Positions 51,501 to 60,674 are shown, counted from the stretch's first letter. The stretch: DNA of 64,000 nt from an uncultured Robinsoniella sp. (GCA_900540475.1 UQGG01000010.1:90920-154919); one strand, 5' to 3'. Program-made: numbers and translations. Notes: generated from the letters alone by a model not told the origin.

Positions 51501-53932
51501 GCTGCTGCCCAAGCGGTGGAAATATTCTGGTCGAAGGCTGCTTCTGCCTGTTCCGGATTGGAAGAAGCATTTGCGGACACATCAGACCAAAAGTAAAGTT
51601 CTGCCGCTCCACCGCCCATGGTAATTTCCAGGGTATTGTCTGCGCCAATCTCCACTGCCTCTATCTTGCCTGTTTCTCGGTTGACCTTCTTCAGCTGCGG
51701 ATGGTCCTTTGCAAAAGTCAGAGTAATATGCTGCATTGTTTCTTCTTCACTTCCATCATCCACCTGAATCCAGTTCTTTCCATTGTTTCCTGACTGTGCA
51801 GCCTTTTTCATTCCATCAAAAAGACCATTTACTACCATAAATCCCTTCGGATAACTGCATCCGAAATAATCAGTCAGTTCTTTGGAGGTCAGCCCCGGAA
51901 GAGGATTAAAGTAACCCAGAACCACATCTCCCGGATTTCCTCCATTTACGGTACCCAGATTCTCAGCTTCTACACCGGATATATAATATTCCGTGTTTTT
52001 CTCTGTATTGTCTTCAAAGCTTCCCATTCCCCCAACTACATCCGTAGCCGGCCGGCTGGCTGCCGTATTGGGATTCCCGCTGGCGTTAAGCCCCGTCTTC
52101 GTTACAAGGGTGTCGCTGTTTAACCGGATCAATGCATCCCCCATATTTTTTGTCTGGCGGATAATATCAGCCCATTCATAGTAAGAACGCTTTGGTGTTC
52201 CGTCATAGTCAAATAAGAAGCATTCATCAAAAGCAAATTCTGTCCGCCATAAATCCAGCCACTTCATTCCCATTGCCAGGGAAACATTATTGATCATATA
52301 TTTCTGTGATTCTGTTAGGTCACGGTCGAATGCGGACACATACTGTCCAAAGAGGATCGGCATGGTTCCATCTCCGGTGAGTCCGGCAAGTGCCGCTTCT
52401 CTCTGCCAGCTGCTGGACATAATTACGTTTCTTGTAGACCCGGTTTCATTGTCCCATCCGGTACCGTTATAATAATAGTTGTCATGGGTCAGCAGGTCCG
52501 GCTGTGCAATTTCCGTAAATACATGCATTGGCTCGGCATTATTATTCTCCCATCCTCTGCCGAGAGCCTGGTTGGAATGCAGAATGACGCCAGGATAATT
52601 TTCTTTGCTCCAGTCAAACCACTTTTTGAATAAATTTACTTCTGTGAGGCTGTATAGTCCTTCATCCCCAAAACAGGAGCTGACAAAGTTGGCAACATAC
52701 GGGCGCATCTCTTCCGGGAGGTAATCCCTTGGCTCTCCGGCTCCACTCATGGCATTGCCGCCCCATGGTGCTTTTGCAATTCCCCATTGTGCATTAGGCG
52801 TATACTTAAAAAATTCCGTATTTTCCAGCGGCGGATCGTAAAAAATTAATCCGGTCAGTTCGCTGCCCTTATATTCTTTTGCATCATAAGTTCCCCTTCC
52901 GTAATCACCGCTGGCAACCCAGGAAGTATACTGGAATCCTTTATCCATCAGAATTTCCTGTCCACGTGAAATATTGGGGTTGGAGGGTACGACACACTCC
53001 TGATTGATCTCTTCACTGGATGGCTCCGGAATACTGGGATCACCAGGCTCATAACCGTAGATCATCATTTCTTTTATCTCCGGAATCAGACTCATTTCAT
53101 ATTGTGTATAGGAGAATCGGATGTATCTTCCTGTGTAGTTATCTCCGAATTCATAACGGTGAAACTGTCTGGATGGATCGGTAATCTGTCTTGGGGTTCG
53201 GTTTCTTAAATTCCCTTTTTCAAATACCGTTGTCCACTCCTCACTTCCGTCTTCCCGAACCTGCACACCCACCATGTTTTTCCATATGCTGTTCTGTCCC
53301 CAGTCTTCCGGGGTATTAAGCAGTGCCGTCATTCTGCTCAACACATAATTCTGTCCTAAGTCAAAATCAATGTACTGTCCAACCACCTCTTTTGCGTTGG
53401 CAGCATTTGGTTTCCAGCCCACCGACTCATTCTTGTCAATGGCCTTTGCGGCTTCAAATCCCTCCTGCTCACTTTTGGCTGAAACACTCTTCACTTCAAT
53501 CAAGGATCTGCCGCGGTAGTCCGTATCCTCTTTCTGTATCAGCACATGATATGCTTTTGCACTGTCTCCATTGGTTACCTGTATTGTAATGTCCGCCTGC
53601 TGTTTCTGGTCAAATTCCACTGCCTGTCTGCCGTAATTATTAGCTTTTGAGACATCTGCAGAATCCACTTTCTTACCGTTGATATTTACTTCCGCTTCGG
53701 GATCGGACGGAACCGCCCATACATTCAGCTTTTTAACACTCATATATGCAGTGCCCGTGTACTCCGTCTGCTCCGGATTAAATTCCTGCTGAATCATTGG
53801 CACCTCATTTACAACCAGCTTCAACAAATCCGCACTTCCCGGTTCTGCCGCTTTTGCAAGAAGCCCCATTTCCGGAATACCTGCCAAAAGCAGGATAAGT
53901 GCCAAAAACATACTGATTAATCTCTTTCCCAT
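48542..53932 (-). CDS. Secreted surface glycosidase-like protein with FIVAR repeats
   Basis: 1,796 residues. Signal peptide (1-29), cadherin-like sandwich (about 35-130), F5/8-type carbohydrate-binding domain (about 145-295), and an unassigned region 315-650 that looks like a barrel hydrolase: VASGDYGRGTYDAKEYKG, SSCFGDEGLYSLTEVNLF, GVILHSNQALGRGW and FLFDYDGTPKRSYYEWAD. A beta-sandwich (650-790), a second F5/8-like domain (about 795-920), further beta modules and a bacterial repeat (to 1300) follow. Then five FIVAR repeats (about 1290-1640, each about 65 residues with GxYTxDS-A) and a C-terminal BspA-like leucine-rich piece (about 1655-1796, IGPKSFKNYKNLQQITIG). No LPXTG. It sits in the importer/sulfatase operon, so cleavage of an external glycan is expected; family unknown. 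Confidence 0.82.
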   Translation of the reverse strand: MGKRLISMFLALILLLAGIPEMGLLAKAAEPGSADLLKLVVNEVPMIQQEFNPEQTEYTGTAYMSVKKLNVWAVPSDPEAEVNINGKKVDSADVSKANNYGRQAVEFDQKQQADITIQVTNGDSAKAYHVLIQKEDTDYRGRSLIEVKSVSAKSEQEGFEAAKAIDKNESVGWKPNAANAKEVVGQYIDFDLGQNYVLSRMTALLNTPEDWGQNSIWKNMVGVQVREDGSEEWTTVFEKGNLRNRTPRQITDPSRQFHRYEFGDNYTGRYIRFSYTQYEMSLIPEIKEMMIYGYEPGDPSIPEPSSEEINQECVVPSNPNISRGQEILMDKGFQYTSWVASGDYGRGTYDAKEYKGSELTGLIFYDPPLENTEFFKYTPNAQWGIAKAPWGGNAMSGAGEPRDYLPEEMRPYVANFVSSCFGDEGLYSLTEVNLFKKWFDWSKENYPGVILHSNQALGRGWENNNAEPMHVFTEIAQPDLLTHDNYYYNGTGWDNETGSTRNVIMSSSWQREAALAGLTGDGTMPILFGQYVSAFDRDLTESQKYMINNVSLAMGMKWLDLWRTEFAFDECFLFDYDGTPKRSYYEWADIIRQTKNMGDALIRLNSDTLVTKTGLNASGNPNTAASRPATDVVGGMGSFEDNTEKNTEYYISGVEAENLGTVNGGNPGDVVLGYFNPLPGLTSKELTDYFGCSYPKGFMVVNGLFDGMKKAAQSGNNGKNWIQVDDGSEEETMQHITLTFAKDHPQLKKVNRETGKIEAVEIGADNTLEITMGGGAAELYFWSDVSANASSNPEQAEAAFDQNISTAWAAASDAVYPITLDKKFSGSYMINKVTINESGSNITGFDLEYRTSEGNWEKIPLDDADTGSIGVSKTVQFAPVKATGIRLVIRAADKVPAIREIRYFKYDEAADDTAEKIVTINDNDMGEGINQFSFDDNFTYRETEEGNFPTKIGNDVHFTNVTGAESTLHFYGTKLELFYRKYNSNANISVSIDGGEPVTIDTSAGGEKFASTVFADLELKEHTAVIRKTSEAQIAIDGAKVTYKGQLPDSTGRKALTYVNDKSDQITYNPQAVSTTANEEPDKRAAGWAQFTQTDSTNTGWTSSSKEGAYYEIAFYGTDVTVYAPKKLRHIFGGNETIPWGEAEITLDGEPVDAGYDVDNENGNVNFGLPVLKVHASDENADHKLRITVKSGVSRIDYAVVGSIAEKEPVEVTTATVTAIAGEHGKVEPKIQEVKLHDDALLRAIPDEGYMLDQIESTGNYSVEGNTILLPDVQKDHTVTVTFRRIADKTALQTALEAAEAYIPDGYTEGSYAVLKAAIEEAKAVLEDEKAEQDAIEEQINKLQEAIAQLESILADLTQLQSLYNAVSQMDMSIYTEDSAATLKNALDHASAVLEKENASKVEAAEAESGLLVALAGLEKKETEPETDKSLAKALQNAYKDLDLSGYTQDSATVFTEALDRLSGVIDNENTTQEEVDNAIAGLLSAATALTVLPEDPEKPEVTVDFSLLKVLFDAYTGIDTGKYTKDSADAFLAALRAAEEVLNSKEADQAVVDQAAAALAKAAAELTEASVVTTDTTTLKVLYQVYSGLDTGKYTDSSAKALKDAVAAASAVLNNPNAAQAQIDQAAAGLMSAAAGLELKPNEAPQPVVPALKKGQILTYKGLKYKVTNPEAGKAAVMVVGAASRSVKKVNVPSAVTLRGVKCKVTKIGPKSFKNYKNLQQITIGANVTAIGKQAFYGDSRLTRIKVKSKVLDKAYSNCLKKISSKAVIQVPGSKVKDYKKLFRNKGQKSSVEIK

Positions 53933-54012
53933 ACCCTTTTCCTCCTATTTCCATTTGAAAACCCCACCCCAAAATATTTTATAACTAGCTGCGGGGCATA
54001 AAATCAGTTCCA

Positions 54013-55488
54013 TTACTCCTTGTTTTGATATTTTTCAGATTTTGCATAAGTGCTGCTTCCCTGGGAATACCACCCCGGTCTGCACAACTGACCAAAACCG
54101 GTAACTCCTTCCCGGGAAGCATCCATTTTAGGATCTGCATACCGGATAAACCACCGGGTCAGCCTGTCCAGAAGCTCTTTCTCTACGGTTTCATATTCCT
54201 TCCTGCCAATGAGGTTATCCGTCTCCCGGGGATCGCAGCTTAAATGGTACAGTTCATCCGGTCCGTAGGGATAACGGTGAATCAGCTTCCATTCCCTGGT
54301 ACGGATCATCCGGTTGGGACCATACTCATCATAGACCACAACCTCTCCGTCATCCTTCTGATCACCGGTAAGCAATACCTCTTTAAAGCTCTTCCCCGGA
54401 AGATTCTCTGGCAGCTCCACCGGGATTTGGACCAGATCCAGCAGCGTATGTATAATATCATACTGGCTGTGCATGCTTTCCGCTGTAATACCCTCCGGTA
54501 TTTTTCCGCGCCAGGATGCAAGAAACGGTACTTTCACTGCCGTATCATATAGATTGAACGGGAATGTTCCGTTTCCTTTGCCCCAGATTCCGTGGTGCCC
54601 CATATTCATACCATTGTCAGCCATAAACATAACGATGGTATTCTGTCTGATCCCAAGTTCATCCAGTCTGTCAAGTATCTTCCCAACCCCTGCATCCATA
54701 GCGGATACTGCCGCATAATAACCTCTTAACAGCGACTTGCGGACCTCTCCGGTACCGGAAGGAGCGCTTTCAATCTGGTTTGGATGTACCGGAAGATCCG
54801 GGACGGAACGGAAGCTGCAGTCCCGGTACAGCTCCACAAATTCTCCTGGATGCTGGTCTTCATCCCAGGGGTCGTGGGGAGCCGTGTAATGGATGCTCAG
54901 ATAAAACGGGGGCTCTTCCCCGCTCATTGTATCCAGGTAAGAAATTGCTTTTTCCGTGATCAGATCCGTTACATACTGGTTGTCAAAGTGTAGTTCACCA
55001 TCTTCAATCATATCCGGCTTATAATACTGACACCCCCCTCTGGCAATGGTATACCAGCGTGTAAATCCATGTTGGGGGTTCCTGCTGTCACCCAGATGCC
55101 ACTTCCCGGCAAGGGCGCAGCTGTAGTGGTTCGCCGCCAGTACATCCGTGTAAGTAAGCATTCCCTCCAGGTAGGGAATCGCTTTTCCTTCACTTGCATA
55201 ATAAGGGTCCTCTTTTTTTCCGCCAAGGCTCTCCCGATCCAGATTCCCCGAACGGATCCAGTCATGCACACCGTGCTGGGACGGAATCCTTCCGGTGAGA
55301 ATGGATGCCCTTGCGGGTGAGCACACCGGGGAAGTGCAAAAGAAGTTTTCAAACCTCATTCCTTCTTTTGCAAGACGGTCCAGATTCGGTGTTCTGATTT
55401 CTTCATTTCCAGCACAGTGCATTGCCCATGCCCCCTGGTCATCCGTCAGGATAAATACTATATTTGGTTTTCCCTTCCCTTCTTTCAT
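54013..55488 (-). CDS. Cys-type sulfatase
   Basis: 491 residues of the alkaline-phosphatase-like sulfatase family. N-terminal metal site NIVFILTDDQG (Asp16, Asp17). The sulfatase signature CSPARASILTGR has Cys56 in the C-x-P-x-R motif, the residue converted to formylglycine by an anaerobic maturase (not in this window). FMADNGMNMGHHG (about 300) carries further metal and sulfate ligands. There is no signal peptide, so it would act in the cytoplasm after import. It starts one base after the stop of the binding-protein gene, so it is co-translated with a sugar importer. Substrate probably a sulfated sugar of host mucin or glycosaminoglycan type (inference). Start at 55488 rather than the longer frame because of this junction. 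Confidence 0.92.
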   Translation of the reverse strand: MKEGKGKPNIVFILTDDQGAWAMHCAGNEEIRTPNLDRLAKEGMRFENFFCTSPVCSPARASILTGRIPSQHGVHDWIRSGNLDRESLGGKKEDPYYASEGKAIPYLEGMLTYTDVLAANHYSCALAGKWHLGDSRNPQHGFTRWYTIARGGCQYYKPDMIEDGELHFDNQYVTDLITEKAISYLDTMSGEEPPFYLSIHYTAPHDPWDEDQHPGEFVELYRDCSFRSVPDLPVHPNQIESAPSGTGEVRKSLLRGYYAAVSAMDAGVGKILDRLDELGIRQNTIVMFMADNGMNMGHHGIWGKGNGTFPFNLYDTAVKVPFLASWRGKIPEGITAESMHSQYDIIHTLLDLVQIPVELPENLPGKSFKEVLLTGDQKDDGEVVVYDEYGPNRMIRTREWKLIHRYPYGPDELYHLSCDPRETDNLIGRKEYETVEKELLDRLTRWFIRYADPKMDASREGVTGFGQLCRPGWYSQGSSTYAKSEKYQNKE

Positions 55489-55489
55489 T

Positions 55490-57154
55490 TTATTTCTGGT
55501 CCTTAATCTGGCTGCTGATCTCATTTAACAGCTCATCCACACCGTTTTCCTCCAGTTGTTTCAGGAATTCCGGAATCTTTTCCTCGGGATCTACCATACC
55601 GGATTCCAGCGCCGGTCCATACTGTGCCACCACGTTTGTCACAGAAGCAATTACCGTTTCTACCGTAGTAGTATCAACCATAAATCCATTGTGTTTTGCT
55701 GTAATGCTCTTGCCGTTGTATTCCTCGAACAATTCTACAATATTTTCAGGATATGAGATATCCCATTTCTGATTGAACGGCGTTCCAAACTGCCATCCAA
55801 AAGTGTAATCATAGCCGTTCTTATCCGGTGAAAGTGTACCGCCCATAGTCCGGTCAATCTGGTTGTCACCCACTGCTGTATAATGTTCTCCTTCAATACC
55901 ATGGCGGATTAAAGTTCCCACATACTGGTCTGTATTCAACAGGTTAATGAATTCCAGGGCTTTTTCCGGATGTTCGCTTCCGGATGAAATTGCAAGCAGT
56001 CCACCAAGAGCGCTTCTCGTTTCAAATATCGGCATAGTCAGGTCGATGGCTGTAATTCCGTGTCCCGCCGTTGTCTCCAGCATCTGTGCCGCACCGGGGG
56101 CATTTGCTGTCACATAGGAAAACAGATTTCCGTTGTTAAAATCGTTATCTCTGTTTGCAATGTCAGAATCATACTGTACCGGGTCCTTGGAGATGTAGCC
56201 ATTCTGATACCATCCGTGAATCATCTTGCAATATTCCATATATTCCGGTGTGGCATACTGGTTGAACACTTCCTCCTGGTCTGCGAAGAGGTTCGTTTCT
56301 GGAATTGCAGATGCACCCGGTAAAGTAGGCGTACCTGTCAGGGATTCAAAGGGAACACCCAGCTGGAATCCACTGTTAAGTCCTGATAACCCAATCACAT
56401 TTTTTCCTTCTGCCTGGGATTTTTCTTTGACGGTTTTTAAAACTTCTGTATAGTCATTTAACGTTTTAACCTTACTCAAATCGATACCATATTCTTTTGC
56501 CATATCACTGTTTGCATAGATGGAACCCTGCCAGCCCATTTCTTTATAAGAGGGTACTCCGTATATCTTGCCGTCTACCTTTACCGCATCCCATTCCTCC
56601 TTGGGAATAAAGTCATAGGTATCTTTCGCATACTGAGGCAGCAGGTCCGTGATATCCATAAACGCATCTCTTGTGGCAAACTGGGCATAATTTGTGGTCC
56701 AGTTAGCAGTAAAGCAGATATCAAAGTATTCTCCGGAATTAATATACGTAGGCATCTTCTCTTTATAATCGGGATTGGCAATGACCTGATAGTCAATTTC
56801 AACCCCAATTTTATCTCTGGTGTATTCATTTAATTTTTCAATCACCTTATCGGTGTCCGGTGCTACGGGGTTGATGGACATATACCATTTTAATTTTACA
56901 ATGTCATCCGAACCAGACGTCTTAGACTCTGAAGCCGCATCTTTTGTGTCTGATGAGTTTGATGCTCCATCATCTGTATCCTTTGAATCTGATGACCCAG
57001 CTTCTGAGCCTTTTGACTCCGCTGCCCCTTGTTCCGTGCCTTTGGCATTTGTCTCAGAAGCCGCAGAACCTGTCTCTCCAGTGCCCCCGCACCCTCCCAG
57101 CAGTGCAGCTGCCATAGAGATAGCCAGTACAGCTGCGATTGTCTTTCTTTTCAT
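55490..57154 (-). CDS. Sugar-binding lipoprotein, LipO/YtcQ type
   Basis: 554 residues. Signal peptide with lipobox LLGGC (Cys22), then a long low-complexity linker rich in Ser, Asp, Thr and Lys (about 25-85) that would hold the domain off the membrane. The mature part is a large two-lobe binding protein of the LipO group: DICFTANWTTNYAQF, VPSYKEMGWQGSIYANSDM, FAISSG-like hinge near LLAISSGSEHPEKALEF. AGGAGGAACAGGT precedes ATG. Third gene of the LplB-LplC-binding protein-sulfatase operon; the ligand is likely a sulfated or fucosylated oligosaccharide. Confidence 0.93.
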   Translation of the reverse strand: MKRKTIAAVLAISMAAALLGGCGGTGETGSAASETNAKGTEQGAAESKGSEAGSSDSKDTDDGASNSSDTKDAASESKTSGSDDIVKLKWYMSINPVAPDTDKVIEKLNEYTRDKIGVEIDYQVIANPDYKEKMPTYINSGEYFDICFTANWTTNYAQFATRDAFMDITDLLPQYAKDTYDFIPKEEWDAVKVDGKIYGVPSYKEMGWQGSIYANSDMAKEYGIDLSKVKTLNDYTEVLKTVKEKSQAEGKNVIGLSGLNSGFQLGVPFESLTGTPTLPGASAIPETNLFADQEEVFNQYATPEYMEYCKMIHGWYQNGYISKDPVQYDSDIANRDNDFNNGNLFSYVTANAPGAAQMLETTAGHGITAIDLTMPIFETRSALGGLLAISSGSEHPEKALEFINLLNTDQYVGTLIRHGIEGEHYTAVGDNQIDRTMGGTLSPDKNGYDYTFGWQFGTPFNQKWDISYPENIVELFEEYNGKSITAKHNGFMVDTTTVETVIASVTNVVAQYGPALESGMVDPEEKIPEFLKQLEENGVDELLNEISSQIKDQK

Positions 57155-57194
57155 ACCTGTTCCTCCTTAAACTAATCTTTTTATATACTATCTG

Positions 57195-58133
57195 TCAGCC
57201 CTTCACTCCTCCAACCGTCAATCCTTTTACAAAGTATTTCTGGAAGAATGGATAAGCCAGCAGAATAGGTATCACAACTAATACCGTCAGCGCCATACGC
57301 CCGCTGTCAGTAGGTGCGGACTTTGCAACCTCCGCATACTCCAGGGCGTTGGATGCCGACTGCTTTACCGATTCCAGGCTGTTTTGCACGCTCCACAGCA
57401 AGGTCTGGATCGGGTATTTTTTCTGATCCATGATATAAAGCATCCCCAGGAACCAGTCGTTCCAATAGGCAATCATGGTAAACAGGGAAATCGTGGCTAT
57501 TCCCGGTTTTGACAATGGAAATACCACTTTCAGGAAAGTATTGAATTCACCGGATCCATCGATCCTCGCCGCTTCAATAATCTCCATTGGTATGCTCTTA
57601 TAAAAGGTTCGCAGTACTACCACATAAAAAGCATTAAAACTCATTGGGAGTATCAGTGACCATATGGAATTACCCAGATGCAGAAATTGGGTATTCACAA
57701 TATAGCTTGGTACCATTCCCCCGTTAAACAACATCGTAAACAGCATCATATACGTTAATATTTTGTTATAACGGTAATCTGACCTGGATAGTACATAGGC
57801 AAACAGGCAGGTGATAAACACGCTGAACAATGTGCCAAAGACCGTGACGAAAATAGTCACTCCATATGACCGGACGATCTGGTCTCCCAGGCGGAAGAAA
57901 TACCGGTATGCTTCCAGGCTCAGTTCGGATGGAAAAAAGCTGTATCCGTTCTGATAGATACTGTTTTCGCTGCTGAAAGACACAATTACCACCAGAAGCA
58001 GCGGCAGCACACAGGACAATGCCATAACCGTCAGGAGAATATTCCAGATGGCATTGGACTTCCCCGATATCCGGTTAAAATCCGGATTGGATTCCAGCAG
58101 CTCCTCTTTCTTTCTTTTCTTTGAAGCACTCAT
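57195..58133 (-). CDS. Carbohydrate ABC transporter permease, LplC/YtcP type
   Basis: 312 residues, six membrane segments after a charged N-terminal tail of about 30 residues. EAA loop EAARIDGSGEFNTFLKVVFP (about 195) and C-terminus FVKGLTVGGVKG, as in LplC. Strong site GGGAGGG before the ATG. Lies 14 bp after LplB and 40 bp before the binding-protein gene. Same family as the gene at 1072 but clearly diverged. Confidence 0.93.
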   Translation of the reverse strand: MSASKKRKKEELLESNPDFNRISGKSNAIWNILLTVMALSCVLPLLLVVIVSFSSENSIYQNGYSFFPSELSLEAYRYFFRLGDQIVRSYGVTIFVTVFGTLFSVFITCLFAYVLSRSDYRYNKILTYMMLFTMLFNGGMVPSYIVNTQFLHLGNSIWSLILPMSFNAFYVVVLRTFYKSIPMEIIEAARIDGSGEFNTFLKVVFPLSKPGIATISLFTMIAYWNDWFLGMLYIMDQKKYPIQTLLWSVQNSLESVKQSASNALEYAEVAKSAPTDSGRMALTVLVVIPILLAYPFFQKYFVKGLTVGGVKG

Positions 58134-58147
58134 GCCGATTCCCTCCC

Positions 58148-59107
58148 TTAAAACAGTGCACTTTCTTTATCTATTTTTCTTACAAACATATTGGAAACCA
58201 CCACCAGTACACATCCCACTACGGACTGGTAAAGGTTTGCAGCCGTTGCCATTCCGATATTGCCCGTTTCCTTCAGCGCACGGTATAAATAAGTATCGAT
58301 AACGTTTGTCACCGGGAATAACGGTCCGTTATTTCTCGGCATCTGATAGAACAGCCCGAAATCGGCAAAAAAGATTTTTCCGATTGCCAAAATGGACAGG
58401 ATTATCATCATAGAGCGCATACATGGTATGGTAATATAGCGGATCTGCTGCCATTTCGTGGCGCCATCCATGACCGCGGCTTCATAGTAATCCCCCGGAA
58501 TCCCCGTCAGGCATCCCAGATACATAACGGTAGAATATCCTACTGTTTTCCAGATCTGGACAATTACAAGGATAACCGGCCAGTACTTCGGATCGCTGTA
58601 CCAGTTGACCCCCTCCTTACCGAACAGCTCCAATAACCGGTTAAACAATCCGTTATCCACGCTTAACAGTGCAAACCCTACAAAAGAAACCACTACCCAG
58701 GATAAAAAATAAGGTGCCATAAATATGGTCTGGAAAACCTTTGATCTCCTCTTATTCCACAGTTCATTCAGCACTATGGCAATTGCAACCGCAATCACCA
58801 GGTCAATGACCAGAAATAAGATATTGTAAAGCAGTGTGTTTCTTGTAATGATAAATGCATCTGAGCTTTTAAATAAAAACTTAAAGTTGTCTAATCCTAT
58901 GTATTCACTGCCAAAAATCCCTTTTCGAACATTAAATTTCTTAAATGCCAAAAGAATTCCGCTTAAAGGCAGATATCTGAACAAAATCATAATTACAACT
59001 GCCGGAAGTGCCATCAGAGTCAAAGGCAGATTTTTCTTAAAATAAAGCATTCTCTTTCTGGCGGCACCGGATTCTCCGGCTCTGTTACCGTTTGTTTTCA
59101 TATGCAT
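58148..59107 (-). CDS. Carbohydrate ABC transporter permease, LplB type
   Basis: 319 residues, six membrane segments, EAA loop EAAVMDGATKWQQIRYITIP (about 215) and C-terminus VRKIDKESALF, the LplB hallmark. AAAGGAGGATAAA precedes an ATG at 59107; a second ATG lies two codons later, and a longer frame upstream runs through the repeat-rich leader without a ribosome site. It heads the operon of transporter, sulfatase, surface glycosidase and DUF4091 protein. The untranslated leader is about 165 nt and highly structured. Confidence 0.92.
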   Translation of the reverse strand: MHMKTNGNRAGESGAARKRMLYFKKNLPLTLMALPAVVIMILFRYLPLSGILLAFKKFNVRKGIFGSEYIGLDNFKFLFKSSDAFIITRNTLLYNILFLVIDLVIAVAIAIVLNELWNKRRSKVFQTIFMAPYFLSWVVVSFVGFALLSVDNGLFNRLLELFGKEGVNWYSDPKYWPVILVIVQIWKTVGYSTVMYLGCLTGIPGDYYEAAVMDGATKWQQIRYITIPCMRSMMIILSILAIGKIFFADFGLFYQMPRNNGPLFPVTNVIDTYLYRALKETGNIGMATAANLYQSVVGCVLVVVSNMFVRKIDKESALF

Positions 59108-59155
59108 TTTATCCTCCTTTCCATCCCCTGACCATCTCAGGGTTCCTTTCATATC

Positions 59156-59254
59156 CGCGAACAACGAGCCAAAGGGACACGCTGGCGCGTCCATTTGGTT
59201 ACTGTCGCGAGGATTGTTGAACGTCCAGTGGACGTTCGTTAAGCAACTTCTGTA
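59156..59254. repeat. Multi-hairpin leader or dispersed repeat
   Basis: Three inverted repeats stand side by side. CCAAAGGGACACGC/GCGCGTCCATTTGG (59169-59198) has two mismatches, one a G-U on the leftward transcript. GAACGTCC-AGT-GGACGTTC (59219-59237) is perfect, 8 bp. An outer TTGTT/AACAA-type pairing brackets them. They lie in the predicted 5' leader of the lplB-type operon. The rest of the 59108-59583 gap contains the two divergent promoters and AT-rich sequence with no gene. Confidence 0.55.
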
Positions 59255-59281
59255 CATGTCCCCGGTTCTATTACCTTTTCT

Positions 59282-59311
59282 ATTATACAAGTACCGACCC
59301 CGACAGAACAA
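59282..59311 (-). promoter_or_regulatory. Promoter of the lplB-sulfatase-glycosidase operon
   Basis: Minus-strand TTGTTC (59306-59311), 18 bp, TATAAT (59282-59287). The start point would be near 59275. Confidence 0.7.
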
Positions 59312-59363
59312 CTTGACTTTTTTTTGATAAGGTGCACTATTTTTCTGCGTTTGCCACGCTTAC

Positions 59364-59392
59364 TTGTCTCTTCCTATAAAATCCGTTATAAT
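59364..59392 (+). promoter_or_regulatory. Promoter of the response regulator/kinase/fucosidase operon
   Basis: TTGTCT (59364-59369), 17 bp, TATAAT (59387-59392). It leaves a leader of about 185 nt, so another promoter closer to the gene cannot be excluded. Confidence 0.62.
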
Positions 59393-59583
59393 CTAAAAAT
59401 GGAACAAAGTTCAGACAAAGTTCACACAATTGATTTTGAATTAGCATAATTCTGCTTCATATGCTTCCGGAATCAAGTGAGAACAGCGTTCTAGCTGCTG
59501 ATTTTTGAATAGCACAAGCGTGCAAATTGATCAAATATAAGGTTATAACAGGCTTTGGGGTCTGTATGAAAGAAGGGAGAATT

Positions 59584-60672
59584 ATGAATATATTATTAAT
59601 TGATGATGAAAAGTACGCTGTGGAAGGCCTGATATCCATGCTGGACTGGAAGCGTTTTGACGGTACTCTGACCGGGACTGCTTCTAATGGAAAAGACGCC
59701 CTGGAACTGATAGAGCTTTCTCCTCCGGACGTTATTATATCGGATATCAAGATGCCTGTGATGGATGGTCTGGAACTGGCGAAAGAGATTTTTTTGCAGA
59801 ACTGGGAAATAAAACTGATTCTGTTAAGTGCACATGGAGAATTTACCTATGCGCAAAAAGCAATCCAGTACGGGGTAACCGATTACATTTTAAAGCCGGT
59901 AACAAGACAAAAGCTGCAAGACCTGGAGGAACTGCTGCTGCGAATCAACCAGGAAAAGAAATTCCGAAAGGACACTTATTTAAAATCATGGAGCCCCTCC
60001 TTAAAGGATGAGATCCTTACCGCACTAAGAGAATGTGATTTGACATTTTTTGATTGTTATTTTTCTTCCGAAGATTACTTCGGTCCTATGAAAAGCCAGG
60101 AAGGCAATGCACTTGGAACCCAGCTTCTGAATTATCTGTTTTCCTATTTTGAACAGCTCAATATTTCTCAGCCTGTAATAGAAACATCCAGGTCCAAGAC
60201 GCTGAGCCAGTTTTACGATCTGCCAAACCCTGAGGAAAAAATTAATTTTATCATCACCCGTTACAGCGATGTCATGACAGCCAGCAGCAGACAGCGCCAC
60301 GCAAGTACCGACACGCTGGTGGAGACGGCACGGGAATACATGGGGAAACATTTTGATTCTCCGGCATTTAATATCTCGTACCTGGCGGATTCCATGAATG
60401 TATCTATCTCTTATCTGAGCACTATTTTTAAGCAGTCCACCTGCGAAAATCTGAGTACTTATCTGACAAATCTGCGCATGGAGAGGGCAAAAGAACTGCT
60501 CAGTGACGTGCAGTATCCTATTTCGGAAGTAGCCCTGAAATCCGGATACGAGGATTCCAGATATTTTGCAAAATATTTTAAGAAGCAGATGAACATGAAA
60601 CCCAGCGAGTACCGTAACTTATGTATTCAAAAATCGCTGAACCTGAAAAAAGCATCTGACCGGACGGTATAA
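59584..60672 (+). CDS. YesN-type response regulator with AraC DNA-binding domain
   Basis: 362 residues. Receiver domain (1-120) with acidic pair DDEK, phosphorylated Asp54 in ISDIKMPVMDG, and Lys in YILKPVTRQ. Short linker region (about 125-255), then AraC-type double HTH (about 262-355): FNISYLADSMNVSISYLSTIF and ISEVALKSGYEDSRYFAKYF. ATG at 59584 follows AAGGGAG. Paired with the kinase gene 2 bp downstream. Likely activates the divergent transporter/sulfatase operon and possibly its own operon, including the fucosidase. Confidence 0.94.
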   Translation: MNILLIDDEKYAVEGLISMLDWKRFDGTLTGTASNGKDALELIELSPPDVIISDIKMPVMDGLELAKEIFLQNWEIKLILLSAHGEFTYAQKAIQYGVTDYILKPVTRQKLQDLEELLLRINQEKKFRKDTYLKSWSPSLKDEILTALRECDLTFFDCYFSSEDYFGPMKSQEGNALGTQLLNYLFSYFEQLNISQPVIETSRSKTLSQFYDLPNPEEKINFIITRYSDVMTASSRQRHASTDTLVETAREYMGKHFDSPAFNISYLADSMNVSISYLSTIFKQSTCENLSTYLTNLRMERAKELLSDVQYPISEVALKSGYEDSRYFAKYFKKQMNMKPSEYRNLCIQKSLNLKKASDRTV

Positions 60673-60674
60673 AC

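Noticed and set aside
59108..59311. A longer N-terminus for the lplB-type permease, reaching into the leader
   Set aside because: The extension translates the hairpin region, has no ribosome site and crosses the predicted promoter; AGGAGG sits directly before the ATG at 59107.
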